A DNA stretch of 64,000 nt from an uncultured Winogradskyella sp. Its GTDB lineage: Bacteria > Bacteroidota > Bacteroidia > Flavobacteriales > Flavobacteriaceae. The notes beneath the pieces are model-generated. The model made no database searches. It was not told where the DNA came from and saw nothing but the letters and a program-made list of their open reading frames with translations. Every line of letters starts with the position of its first letter. Within the stretch, counting starts at the first letter, position 1. Positions 47,234-56,918 of the stretch are shown here, piece by piece. The stretch covers positions 186,001-250,000 of the forward strand of contig NZ_CANMJY010000004.1 of the NCBI RefSeq assembly GCF_947498345.1, in the 5' to 3' direction. The translations under genes were made by a program, and so were the position numbers.

Positions 47234-48253
47234 TTATTTGTAATAATCCTTGTACCAATCTACAAAGGATTTTACACCTTTTTTAATTGATGTATTCGGT
47301 CTGTAATCAAAATCTTTAATTAGCTGGTCTACATCTGCCCATGTACGTTCTACATCACCAGGCTGTATGGGAAGCATATTTTTTTCGGCTGTTTTATCTA
47401 AATTAAATTCTATCTCTTTAATGAAATCTAACAATTTTACAGAATTATTATTTCCTATATTATATACTTTATATAGCTCTTTATTTTCTACTCTTATGGT
47501 AGTTGGCTTTTCTATAATCCTTACTACGCCTTCAACAATATCATCAACATAGGTGAAATCGCGTTCCATTTTACCGTGGTTAAAAACCTTTATAGGTCTA
47601 TCGTTAACAATAGCATCTGTAAATAAAAACATAGCCATATCTGGCCTTCCCCAAGGGCCATATACTGTAAAAAATCTTAAACCTGTTGTAGGGATGTTAA
47701 ATAAATGGCTATAAGTATGTGCCATTAATTCATTGCTTTTTTTGGTTGCCGCGTAGAGGCTTATAGGATGATCTACATTGTCGTTTGTTGAGAATGGTAT
47801 TTTTTCGTTAAGACCATAAACACTTGAGCTACTTGCGTAGACTAGATGTTTTATATTGTTATGTCTACAGCACTCCAGGATGTTTAAAAAGCCAACTAAA
47901 TTTGAGTCTATATAAGTTTCAGGGTTTTCTAAACTATATCTTACACCAGCTTGAGCGGCCAAGTTGCAAACGCAATCAAAATCTTCATTTTTAAATAACT
48001 CTGGAAGTGCGTTCCTGTCTTCGAGATTCATTCTTACAAAAGTGAAATTATTATTTTCACTTTTACAAATCTTATTGAATACTTCAGCATCATTTCTATC
48101 TATGCCAAGTTCTTTTAATCTCGAAAACTTTAAGTTTACATCATAATAATCATTGATATTATCTAATCCAACAACATTGTGCCCTTTTTCCAAGAGTACT
48201 TTGGCTGTAAAAAAACCAATAAAACCTGCCGCTCCGGTTATTAATACTTTCAT
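47234..48253 (-). CDS. UDP-glucuronate 4-epimerase-like SDR
   Basis: A 339-residue extended SDR. The NAD loop GAAGFIGFFTA is at residues 7-17, SSSVYG supplies the catalytic Ser, and YAATKK the Tyr/Lys pair (about 167/171). The segment GLDNINDYYDVNLKFSRL and RFFTVYGPWGRPDMA are typical of UDP-GlcA 4-epimerases. Product: UDP-galacturonate from the Ugd product. Substrate preference is inferred from motifs and the neighbouring ugd. Confidence 0.9.
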   Translation of the reverse strand: MKVLITGAAGFIGFFTAKVLLEKGHNVVGLDNINDYYDVNLKFSRLKELGIDRNDAEVFNKICKSENNNFTFVRMNLEDRNALPELFKNEDFDCVCNLAAQAGVRYSLENPETYIDSNLVGFLNILECCRHNNIKHLVYASSSSVYGLNEKIPFSTNDNVDHPISLYAATKKSNELMAHTYSHLFNIPTTGLRFFTVYGPWGRPDMAMFLFTDAIVNDRPIKVFNHGKMERDFTYVDDIVEGVVRIIEKPTTIRVENKELYKVYNIGNNNSVKLLDFIKEIEFNLDKTAEKNMLPIQPGDVERTWADVDQLIKDFDYRPNTSIKKGVKSFVDWYKDYYK

Positions 48254-48337
48254 ATTCTATTATTTATTAATAAAATTTGACATCAAAGATGAAAATTTAT
48301 ATTGAAGCTTCTAAATTTTTATTTTAAAATTTATCGC

Positions 48338-48715
48338 TTACTTTTTTATATATCCTATTTTTAAAACAGTTGCAAGCGTATCACAGTTCTTTATGGTAAG
48401 TTCTATCTCCTGCGCTTTATAACTATTATCTATGTGATAGATTTTGCAGGAGTCTAGTTTTGTTTTACTCTTTGAAAAATCTACACTTCCATATTTCACC
48501 AGATTTACAACCGTACTTGAATCTAACGCCTGATGGTTTATAAATGAGGCTGCATCTGTGGAATAGGTAAAAGGCTTAGAACTGATATTTTTTATGGTTC
48601 GTGCATTGGGACCATAGTCACAAGATGCGTCCTTTCCATTTAAAAAAAACATAAGGATTATTAGTCCTAAGGAAAAACCACCTAGATAGTAAGCTAAGCG
48701 CTGTGTAAATTTCAT
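48338..48715 (-). CDS. DUF4258-type small membrane-anchored protein
   Basis: A 125-residue protein with one N-terminal helix (about residues 8-26) and a small soluble domain with three cysteines (ASCDYGPNARTIKN, DSCKIYHI, KNCDTLATVLKIGY). It resembles the DUF4258 proteins commonly found beside alanine dehydrogenase in flavobacteria. It follows ald by 69 bases on the same strand. Role unknown. Confidence 0.7.
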   Translation of the reverse strand: MKFTQRLAYYLGGFSLGLIILMFFLNGKDASCDYGPNARTIKNISSKPFTYSTDAASFINHQALDSSTVVNLVKYGSVDFSKSKTKLDSCKIYHIDNSYKAQEIELTIKNCDTLATVLKIGYIKK

Positions 48716-48784
48716 AACATATAAATTTTGGACAATTGGTATGGGTATTAAAACACCTGCTTGTGAATAGACAGGATATCAGTA

Positions 48785-49984
48785 CTAAAAAATCAATAGA
48801 TTAGCATCATTATAATCTAGCCCATACCATTCTGCTACTGATTTATTAGTTAAAATACCGTGGTAAAAATACAACCCATTTTTTAATCCTCTATCAAAAC
48901 GCAATGCATTTTCTAGACCACCATATTCTCCAATCTCCAATAAATATGGTGTAAATATATTACTGATTGACACTGAGGCAGTTCTAGAATATCGTGCGGG
49001 AATATTTGGTACACAATAATGGGTAACACCATTGTAATCAAAGGTGGGATGATCGTGTGTGGTGACTTCACTGGTTTCAAAGCAGCCTCCCATATCTATA
49101 CTAACGTCTATGACAACAGAGCCACGCTTCATGTGGTCTACCATAGTTTCTGTAACTACTATTGGCGAACGATTTGTACCTCTTACAGCTCCGATAGCTA
49201 CATCACAACGTTTTAATGCCTTAAGAAGATTTTTTGGTTGCATTGTCGAAGTGTATATGGTGCGTCCCAAATTATTCTGAATACAACGCAGTTTAGTAAT
49301 AGAACTATCAAAAACTTTTACATTAGCTCCAAGGCCAATTGCTGAACGTGCTGCAAATTCACCAACAGTACCTGCACCTAAAATTAAAACCTCCGTAGGT
49401 GGCACACCATTAATATTACCCATCATTAAACCATTACCACCATTGACATTAGATAGTATTTCTGAAGCTATTAAAATAGAGGCTGTGCCTGCAATTTCAC
49501 TTAGTGACCTTACGGCTGGATAAGCACCATCTTCATCTTTAATATACTCAAAAGCTAATGCTGTAATTCGTTTCTTTGCTAATGCTTCAAAATAAGCCTT
49601 ACTTTGTGTTTTAATCTGTAAGGCTGAGATTAATATGGTTTGAGGATTAATAAGTTTTATCTCATCTAAAGATGGCGGTTCTACCTTAAGAATAATAGGG
49701 CAGGAGTACACTTTTGCGGTATCTTTAGATACTTCCGCACCAGCTTCGCTATAGTCTTTGTCTTTAAAATTAGCGCCTTCACCAGCACCAGATTCAAACA
49801 AAACACGATGCCCATTGGCTGTTAATGCAGAAACGGCATCTGGTGTTAAGCACACTCTTTTTTCTTGAAAATGGGTCTCTTTAGGAATACCTATAAACAA
49901 GTCTCCTTTTTTCTTTAGAATTTCCAAGGTTTCTTCTTGCGGTAACAATTGTGCCTTGGTAAATGGTGATAAAGATTTGCTCAT
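48785..49984 (-). CDS. ald: Alanine dehydrogenase
   Basis: NAD-dependent reversible deamination of L-alanine to pyruvate. The 399 residues have the N-terminal catalytic domain (IPKETHFQEKRVCLTPDAV, ILKVEPP with the substrate lysine) and the Rossmann loop GAGTVGEFAARSAIGLGANV. The form is longer than the E. coli/Mycobacterium type by about 25 residues at each end, as in other flavobacteria. No transhydrogenase beta partner is present, which supports Ald over PntA. Confidence 0.92.
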   Translation of the reverse strand: MSKSLSPFTKAQLLPQEETLEILKKKGDLFIGIPKETHFQEKRVCLTPDAVSALTANGHRVLFESGAGEGANFKDKDYSEAGAEVSKDTAKVYSCPIILKVEPPSLDEIKLINPQTILISALQIKTQSKAYFEALAKKRITALAFEYIKDEDGAYPAVRSLSEIAGTASILIASEILSNVNGGNGLMMGNINGVPPTEVLILGAGTVGEFAARSAIGLGANVKVFDSSITKLRCIQNNLGRTIYTSTMQPKNLLKALKRCDVAIGAVRGTNRSPIVVTETMVDHMKRGSVVIDVSIDMGGCFETSEVTTHDHPTFDYNGVTHYCVPNIPARYSRTASVSISNIFTPYLLEIGEYGGLENALRFDRGLKNGLYFYHGILTNKSVAEWYGLDYNDANLLIF

Positions 49985-50089
49985 TAAATCAGTTAATTAG
50001 TAATGCATCTGCAAGATAGTAAAACACGATATATGAATATAGAATATAATCTTACTTCAAATTACAAATATTTTTTGATTGTATAATAA

Positions 50090-50129
50090 AATAGGCTAGA
50101 TATTATCTTAATTTAATATCTAGCCTATT
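50090..50129 (-). terminator. Strong hairpin terminator after the phosphoesterase gene
   Basis: A 16-base perfect stem (50090-50105 with 50114-50129; core AGGCTAGATATTA) and an 8-base loop, followed on the minus strand by TTATTATAC and further T/A-rich sequence. Confidence 0.8.
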
Positions 50130-50149
50130 ACTAAATTAAAGGTGCTATA

Positions 50150-53100
50150 CTAATGAATAACTAGCTTCTTAATACGTTTTTCGTTATTTTCTGATATTAA
50201 TTCTACAATATAAACACCTGTACTCAAATTTGAGGCATCTATAGATTGTCTATCATTGTCAGTGTTCAAAGGCATAGAATTTATAACTCTACCATTTAAA
50301 TCGTACAGATTAAAATTAGTCTCTGCCAGTAACTGTCCACTAATAATTATAGTTTTATCTGCAGAATTAACAAATATGTTAAGCCTTTCTAAGGGTTGCT
50401 CAACTGTACTGAGTGTATTTGCATTAAAACGTAAATAGAAACGACCAGTACCCGAGATATTACTTGTAGGAGTGAATGTATAATCACTAGAGTTTAAAAG
50501 AACTACAGTATTGGTAGCTATATCTTCTAAATATACATTTACTGTACTTTGCAATGTAGATTCAAAAATACTAAAGGTTAAGGCTTCATTAGCATTAGCA
50601 TTAACACCTAATGGAATAACAACGTTAGATAAATCATTGTTATTTAATGCTTGTAAGGCCATTGGAACCCCTGTATTATCCTGGACTAAATAAGAATAGA
50701 TAGCAAAGTTAGGTGGGATTTCATTCCAAATCGCTGCATCATACCCAGGATCTAAGCCTAAACTTGCACTATTGTTAAAATAGAAGTCTGTATGATAAGA
50801 TTTAGTATTGGTATTTGCTTTAAGTTTAAAATATGTGAGCAAATTTGTGTTTCGGCCAGCTATAAAATCATCACTGTTACCTTTGCTTCTCATATTTGGT
50901 GTAAATGCAATATTCCCTGAAGCTTCAGCATTTACAAAGAAACCTTGACCTGGAGCTATTACCGTACTAACAGTCGTAGTTGCTAAATTATAAATCGTCC
51001 AACCATCTGCAGCAGTACCATCGTAGCCATAAATACCTACGGCATTCTCATCAATTAATCCAGAATTAGCCATATTGTTTAAAAAGTCCTGAACATTAAG
51101 GTAACTTGGGTAAGGGTTTCCTATAAGATTCCAATTACTTGCCCCACCTGATGTTATAGGTACGTTAATGGCGGCTGTTTCCACATTACCACTAAATGAA
51201 TAGGTGCCTCCATCTGTTGAGCCAGATCTATAACCAACCCCGCCCGATAAGACATTACTATCATCTGAAGGTGAATAATTTATATAAGACACTGTAGATG
51301 TGTCAAACGGACCAAACAAAAACGCAGGATTTCCACCTATGGTACCAGAAAGAATATTTGGATTAGCTGCTCTAAAGGTTCCAAAAGTTTGCCCAGTAAC
51401 TGGAGCACTTATTAAATCATTAGCTGCGGTTGTTGTACCACTACCAGCAGCATTATTTATATGACGTTTGTAAAGCACGTTTCCTGTACTTGTACCTTCA
51501 ACAATTAAACTAGAGTATACACTCGATATAGATTCTAATTGTAAAGTTCCATTATTGATTAAATTTCCTTTTACAGTTAAACTAGAACCTTCCTCAATAA
51601 TAACAGTAGCACCACTATAAACTTCAAGATTATTGACCTCAATATCTTTATTTCCATCTATTGTATAAGTACCGTCAGCAATAATAGTATTAAGGCTTCC
51701 AGAAGTATCATCTGGACCATCGCTATATATCCAATCATCTCCACAATATAATATTGAACCAGAAGACACTACTACAGCGCAACTGTTCCCTGGATTTAAA
51801 TATTGAATTAATGTTGCTTTTGGAGTAGTAGCACTATCATTTATATTACTTGAGATACCTCCTCGTCCTCTTAAATGTATACTCACCAAACTGTTTAAGC
51901 CATCACTATAAAATTGTACTCTTAAGGCATCAGCTTCTATAGGATTAACATTCGCTCCTCCCCATTCGTAAATACCACTATCTATCCAGCCTCCCTGGCC
52001 TTCTTCTAGAGTAGTCCATACTCCATCAGTTCTGTAACTAATTCTCCACATGGTATTTGGTTGGGGTTGGTTGGCATATGTTCCACCAAAAGTTATATAG
52101 TTAATATACTTTACATTTGGCCAGTTAACTTGCCATTTCATGCCTTCATCAATATCTGGTACACCCAAATTCTCATTAAAACTAGCTCCATATTCGTTCC
52201 AATCTGTTGTAGTACGGTAATCATTAAGAGCAGGATCATATAAAATATCTTCTGGGAGTCCTCTTCCTCCAGAAATAGAGCCTGTAACAGTTGCTTCGGT
52301 AAGTAGTGCCAGATTAACACTATCATCTGGCATATTATCTGGTATACCACCACCACTGCATTCGCTTGGTGCTTCAAATAGGTTATCTTCAGTAATTATA
52401 CATGTTGGAAGCGCACTAAAATTAGCACTAACATCTACATCCAATCCATCTGCTGTTAAGCCAGTAAGGGTTATAGTTTGTGGGCTTACACCTATAGCAA
52501 ATGACTGGCCATTAACATCTAATGTTCCTGATGCTGGTGGGTTTACATGTGTAACAATAATATCTTGAGAATAAGTGTCGTCTAGTTCATTACAAGAATA
52601 CGTTGTACCAACTTCTAGTTTCTTTAATGGACAATTTGAGTCATAAAGCACTATTAATTTTGGTGGGTCATTGTCATTGTATGAATTTGCAATTCGTTCT
52701 CCTGAGCCAGATATTATAAACGTCACTGCATTTTCAAACGCCCAACCTGGCTGCGCAATAATTTCAGTAACAATATCTGTTAAATCTGGTGTTCTTTGAT
52801 AGAAACCAGCATTACCTACGGTACCCCATTCAGGTATATCATTCCAGGAAGTGGAATTGGTAGTAAGCGTACGTGATGAAATATTATTAACTGAGCTAAA
52901 AGTAAGACTATTAGGTGATAACTCTCCATGTACAGTTAAACTTGTTGGTGTTTGCGGTGTATCTCTTTCGTCTACAGAAAATTGAACATAAGCTCTTAAA
53001 ATAGTCGCGCTTTTTGGTATTGCTATATCATCAAAACGTACACCGATGATTTGATCTCCGCCATCAAAAACTAATTCTAAATCACTACTGGCAACATCAA

Positions 53101-54508
53101 CAGTTCCTGTAAGTATATCTTCTTCAGCGTCATCACTTGAAGCACTAACTTCAGTAACATAAGCTGTGGTATTAAGACTATCATAACCTAAACAGTTACA
53201 TGAACCGTCTTCTTCATCATATATAGTATTTGCATCTCCATCATCACATGGGCTGTATGCTACTGGACAACTGACGTCATTAGAATTAGAAATAGTTACT
53301 ACATCTCCGGAAGGAGGAGAAAATACATCTAAATTTGCTGGAAGTGTAAATGGATCTGTATTGCTAACCTCGCCAACTAAATCGGCATTGTCAACTTTTA
53401 TAGTGCGTAATTCGATTTTCGAGGTTTCAACGAAAATGAGTTTAAATTGATTAAAACTCCCTGAATTTCTTGTCCAACTCTTATCATCATTATTTTCTCT
53501 TAGTGGCGCTCCCCAACAACCTTCACCAGTATATACAGTACCATTGGTTTGCTCTACTACAAACCCTTCATCATTATTTGGACCAGAAGAAGGCATAACA
53601 GGCCATGTTGTTTTAGCAGTATGAGAATCACAATCTACAACTAAACGCACACCATTATCATAAAATATTTGAGCCCAGGAGTTATATATAACAGAGTTTT
53701 CACTTTTACTACCAGTATGTGGTCGCATAGGCTTGTGGTATTGTGCTGCTTTCCATGTTACACCAGATGATGCGGCTAAATCATTTTGAAGCCATGTACG
53801 TTGGCTGCCAAGAACAGAAATTTCAGTATTTAATGTGTAAGCTCTAAAAAGGTTATTACCAAAAGTAATAGCATAGTATGAGTCTACATTTGTGTCAAAC
53901 AAGTCGTAAATTTCTGAACCATCTTCGTGATTACCTCGAGCAGGTATAATAGGAAACATTCTCCCATCTGAAGCTATTGTATCTTGCCAGTCATCGAACC
54001 ATTTAATCCATTCTATATCAGTACTATCATCTGTCATGTCACCAGCAAAAAGCACTCCGTGAGGTTTTAGCTTACTTACCAATAAATTTGCAGCACGACG
54101 CGGTGTTCTAAAGTTTCTTGAGTCACCACCAGCTATAAAAGATAAACGGCTATTATCATTAGGCGCTGTTCTAAACCAAAAACGTTGACTCGTTCCTTCA
54201 CTATCATTAATAACAAAATAATAATCTGTATTAGGTGTCAATCCGGTTAGTCGAGCAAACCTGTTTTCCATGCCTTTTGCAAGAATACCTCTATCTACGG
54301 TTTTAGAAAAAGTGTATAGCGTATGGTCTGTGCCATGGTCTACAGTGTCGTAATACACGATGGGATTAGTTCCTGATGTTTGATCCCAGCCTATTGTTAT
54401 GGTCGTAGCTGGATCATCAACAAGAATAATACGATATCTATCATTGTTTGCATAAGCACAGCTAACAATAAGAAATAATAGTTTTGTTAAAAGTAATTTC
54501 GTTTTCAT
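50150..54508 (-). CDS. T9SS-exported metallophosphoesterase, multidomain
   Basis: A 1452-residue secreted protein. Signal peptide 1-20; a purple-acid-phosphatase-type N-terminal domain (about 24-115, TTITIGWDQTSG); a calcineurin-like phosphoesterase domain (about 122-330) with GGDSR, FAGDMTDD, RGNHED and DSHTA. Then come a short Cys/Asp-rich segment (PCDDGDANTIYDEEDG), a DNRLRE-like beta domain (about 455-630), further beta-rich regions (a discoidin-like part near 720-890) and a type A T9SS sorting domain ending KKLVIH. It likely releases phosphate from extracellular esters. Its start overlaps the upstream membrane-protein stop by one base (TGATG). Confidence 0.88.
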   Translation of the reverse strand: MKTKLLLTKLLFLIVSCAYANNDRYRIILVDDPATTITIGWDQTSGTNPIVYYDTVDHGTDHTLYTFSKTVDRGILAKGMENRFARLTGLTPNTDYYFVINDSEGTSQRFWFRTAPNDNSRLSFIAGGDSRNFRTPRRAANLLVSKLKPHGVLFAGDMTDDSTDIEWIKWFDDWQDTIASDGRMFPIIPARGNHEDGSEIYDLFDTNVDSYYAITFGNNLFRAYTLNTEISVLGSQRTWLQNDLAASSGVTWKAAQYHKPMRPHTGSKSENSVIYNSWAQIFYDNGVRLVVDCDSHTAKTTWPVMPSSGPNNDEGFVVEQTNGTVYTGEGCWGAPLRENNDDKSWTRNSGSFNQFKLIFVETSKIELRTIKVDNADLVGEVSNTDPFTLPANLDVFSPPSGDVVTISNSNDVSCPVAYSPCDDGDANTIYDEEDGSCNCLGYDSLNTTAYVTEVSASSDDAEEDILTGTVDVASSDLELVFDGGDQIIGVRFDDIAIPKSATILRAYVQFSVDERDTPQTPTSLTVHGELSPNSLTFSSVNNISSRTLTTNSTSWNDIPEWGTVGNAGFYQRTPDLTDIVTEIIAQPGWAFENAVTFIISGSGERIANSYNDNDPPKLIVLYDSNCPLKKLEVGTTYSCNELDDTYSQDIIVTHVNPPASGTLDVNGQSFAIGVSPQTITLTGLTADGLDVDVSANFSALPTCIITEDNLFEAPSECSGGGIPDNMPDDSVNLALLTEATVTGSISGGRGLPEDILYDPALNDYRTTTDWNEYGASFNENLGVPDIDEGMKWQVNWPNVKYINYITFGGTYANQPQPNTMWRISYRTDGVWTTLEEGQGGWIDSGIYEWGGANVNPIEADALRVQFYSDGLNSLVSIHLRGRGGISSNINDSATTPKATLIQYLNPGNSCAVVVSSGSILYCGDDWIYSDGPDDTSGSLNTIIADGTYTIDGNKDIEVNNLEVYSGATVIIEEGSSLTVKGNLINNGTLQLESISSVYSSLIVEGTSTGNVLYKRHINNAAGSGTTTAANDLISAPVTGQTFGTFRAANPNILSGTIGGNPAFLFGPFDTSTVSYINYSPSDDSNVLSGGVGYRSGSTDGGTYSFSGNVETAAINVPITSGGASNWNLIGNPYPSYLNVQDFLNNMANSGLIDENAVGIYGYDGTAADGWTIYNLATTTVSTVIAPGQGFFVNAEASGNIAFTPNMRSKGNSDDFIAGRNTNLLTYFKLKANTNTKSYHTDFYFNNSASLGLDPGYDAAIWNEIPPNFAIYSYLVQDNTGVPMALQALNNNDLSNVVIPLGVNANANEALTFSIFESTLQSTVNVYLEDIATNTVVLLNSSDYTFTPTSNISGTGRFYLRFNANTLSTVEQPLERLNIFVNSADKTIIISGQLLAETNFNLYDLNGRVINSMPLNTDNDRQSIDASNLSTGVYIVELISENNEKRIKKLVIH

Positions 54509-55371
54509 CAGTAGGTAATTTTTCTTTTTTTATTTTTCTCTTCCATAAGCAAAACCACAAGTGGTAATAAACCATGCGACAATCTATATACAACTAGATA
54601 TAAACTACCATGGAGAGTTGACGCTGCAAAATCTAAACTAAAGCCAGCCAATAATCTGGCAAAAGCTGTTGCTAAACCCCAAAACACCATATATAGCAGC
54701 GCATATTTTGATATTTTAGGGACAAAAATTAAGACTGACATCACAATGTCCAAAACACCTGCTATGTACAAAAATGTAGTAGCTTGAGGTTCGGTAACAC
54801 CCAAGATAATTATGGTCATATCCACAAAATATCCAGGTAAATATATCAGTCCCATGGCAAAAAGACCATGTGCTATAAAAGTACATGCAATGGCTATTTT
54901 TAAACCATTGATAATCTTTTTGTTGTTTATTATATCTCTCTTTAAGCTTAGCAATAACAGTATAGGTGGCGAAAACTGTATAAATAATTCAAAGAACATT
55001 AAATATTCATAGTTCTTATCCTTTACCATGCAAATACCAATTATCAGTAAAACTGCAAGCGCTAAACCAATTATAATTTTCTTTAGCTTTTGATATACTA
55101 TTTTATTCCATAACAAACTAATAAGTGCAGCGATTAAAAATATAATACTACATAGTTTGGTTATACCATCAATCCAGGCATTAACAAGTGGACTGGTAGC
55201 ATAATCGCCCCAAGAATAATTAGTTAACCCTTCAACTACAGGAGCTAATAAACTCTCGTCCCATAATATTGCTCTGAATGGAGCACCAAAAAAATACAAC
55301 TGATAGGCTCTTCCCAGGAAAACAGAGAAGGCACATATTTTAATAAGCCATATTATTTTAAGTTTATTCAT
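54508..55371 (-). CDS. Polytopic membrane protein coupled to the phosphoesterase
   Basis: A 287-residue inner-membrane protein with about seven or eight helices and no soluble domain. Some helices recall DoxX-like proteins (DMTIIILGV... LYIAGVLDIVMSVLIFVPK), but I cannot name a family with confidence. The stop codon shares one base with the phosphoesterase start, a tight coupling that implies a joint role. A function in uptake or membrane energetics would be guesswork. Confidence 0.75.
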   Translation of the reverse strand: MNKLKIIWLIKICAFSVFLGRAYQLYFFGAPFRAILWDESLLAPVVEGLTNYSWGDYATSPLVNAWIDGITKLCSIIFLIAALISLLWNKIVYQKLKKIIIGLALAVLLIIGICMVKDKNYEYLMFFELFIQFSPPILLLLSLKRDIINNKKIINGLKIAIACTFIAHGLFAMGLIYLPGYFVDMTIIILGVTEPQATTFLYIAGVLDIVMSVLIFVPKISKYALLYMVFWGLATAFARLLAGFSLDFAASTLHGSLYLVVYRLSHGLLPLVVLLMEEKNKKRKITY

Positions 55372-55625
55372 TTAGAGCGTTTAAAACTAATTAATAATGG
55401 TCAGATACTTTTTTATATTCGATTAATTGAATATAAATCCTATGAATTGGTTAATTCATATTAATATCATCGATTAAATACCTTAAATGATTGATGTTAA
55501 ACGTTATAAATTAAATGGTGCTAGTACATAACAAATGTATTGTAGTAGTTAAAATGAAGAAATATCAAATTAAAGTATCTTGTGCTTTGCCTAAAGGAAA
55601 ATCAGAATTTTCAGAAAAATAAAAT

Positions 55626-56216
55626 CTATTTTTCGCAATGATTGTCTGCTAATTTTATAGCATTGAGTTTGTTCCAAATTTTGTTTTGATAATCTAAAGT
55701 TGAAATTCTAAATAGTAGTACGTATTTGTTTTGTTCTTTGCAATAAGTTATTTTTACCGTGACATTTAACTCAATAATATCTTTAGTAAAAAAAGCATCA
55801 TAAACCTTCATTTCACCATTAAATACTGGTAGTTCTGAGGTTTCTTTTATCTCTTGAAAGTCTACTATTGTTTTAGGTATTTCAAAATTCTTATCCTTAT
55901 TAACAGCAGTCATTAAACCATCATAATATAGTTTCATATTGGTTGTAACTAATTCTAATGTAGGCGAAGAACTTAAATTAACATTCCAAACAAAGGCATA
56001 GGTGAAAAATTCTGAGCTCTCGGGATTGCTCCAGTTTTTAGCAAAACGTAAATCTTCATAGCCCTCAAAATCAATGTCTTCAGCAAATTCTAAAGGAAAT
56101 TTAATAACTTCTTTTAGCCAGGTACTATCAGCTTTTAGGATATATAAATTTTCATTTTCTTGAGATAATAGCACTACAGAGTGGAGTAGTGCTATTATAA
56201 TAATTAGTTGTTTCAT
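55626..56216 (-). CDS. Exported hypothetical protein downstream of YceI
   Basis: A 196-residue protein with a signal peptide (residues 1-19, ending VVLLSQ) and a mixed alpha/beta domain. I do not recognise it. Notable are W-rich segments (ADSTWLKEVIKFPLEF, NWSNPESSEFFTYAFVWN) and two cysteines near the C-terminus. It follows yceI by nine bases, so the two form one operon, perhaps controlled by the divergent winged-helix regulator. Confidence 0.75.
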   Translation of the reverse strand: MKQLIIIIALLHSVVLLSQENENLYILKADSTWLKEVIKFPLEFAEDIDFEGYEDLRFAKNWSNPESSEFFTYAFVWNVNLSSSPTLELVTTNMKLYYDGLMTAVNKDKNFEIPKTIVDFQEIKETSELPVFNGEMKVYDAFFTKDIIELNVTVKITYCKEQNKYVLLFRISTLDYQNKIWNKLNAIKLADNHCEK

Positions 56217-56225
56217 ACAAGTATG

Positions 56226-56789
56226 TTATATACTTAATTTGACTTCAAATCCTATTCCGTCTGCAATAGCCCCATCTCGCAGTTTACTATTGTAATCAAT
56301 GCCCCAACGTTGTCTATCAATTTTAAACTTCGTAGTCATTTGCTGTTTTTCGTAGTTTATTTCTGCCTGGAAATTTACAGGCAGGGTAATGCCTTTTATG
56401 GTAAGATCTGCATATACCTTCATGTTAGTATTATTGTGATATTGTACTCTGGTAATTGAGAGCGTAGCTGTTGGAAATTTTTTCACATCAAAGAAATCTT
56501 CATCTTTTAGGTGGTTAACTAAACTGGTATTACCATCTTCATTTTCAATATCCAGGCAAATAATAGAATTCATGTCAATAATAAATTCACCTCCAGAAAT
56601 AACATCGTCAGTTTTTTCAAAATAACCTTCCTTAAAATTTATAGTACCATTATGACCACCGAAATAAAACGAATATTCTCCAGACCATTTTAACGCGCTT
56701 TTTGAGGTGTCTATTTTAAGTTTTTCTTGTGCATTTGTAAACAAAAAGGTAGTAATAGTAAATACAATTAATAATGCTAATTTTTTCAT
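56226..56789 (-). CDS. YceI-family periplasmic lipid-binding-like protein
   Basis: A 187-residue exported protein: signal peptide 1-20 (FTNAQ) then the eight-stranded YceI beta-barrel with ALKWSGEYSFYFGGHNGTIN, ATLSITRVQYH, DLTIKGITLPVNFQAEINY and the closing FEVKLSI. Family members bind polyisoprenoids or related lipids in a hydrophobic tunnel. It begins 129 bases from the start of the divergent membrane regulator, an arrangement that suggests control by it. Confidence 0.9.
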   Translation of the reverse strand: MKKLALLIVFTITTFLFTNAQEKLKIDTSKSALKWSGEYSFYFGGHNGTINFKEGYFEKTDDVISGGEFIIDMNSIICLDIENEDGNTSLVNHLKDEDFFDVKKFPTATLSITRVQYHNNTNMKVYADLTIKGITLPVNFQAEINYEKQQMTTKFKIDRQRWGIDYNSKLRDGAIADGIGFEVKLSI

Positions 56790-56918
56790 GATATATAATT
56801 TTGATTAAATGAGATGATAAAACTAGACTGGAAGCGTTTAAAGAATGTCAAAAAAATGCAAAAGAAGTGTCAAAGGCTTGCAAAATTCGATCGAAATAGC
56901 TGTTCTTTGTGTAACAAT

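Noticed and set aside
56814..56918. Upstream extension of the winged-helix regulator
   Set aside because: It would place a Lys/Cys-rich stretch before the signal sequence; ATG 56919 restores a normal lipoprotein signal.
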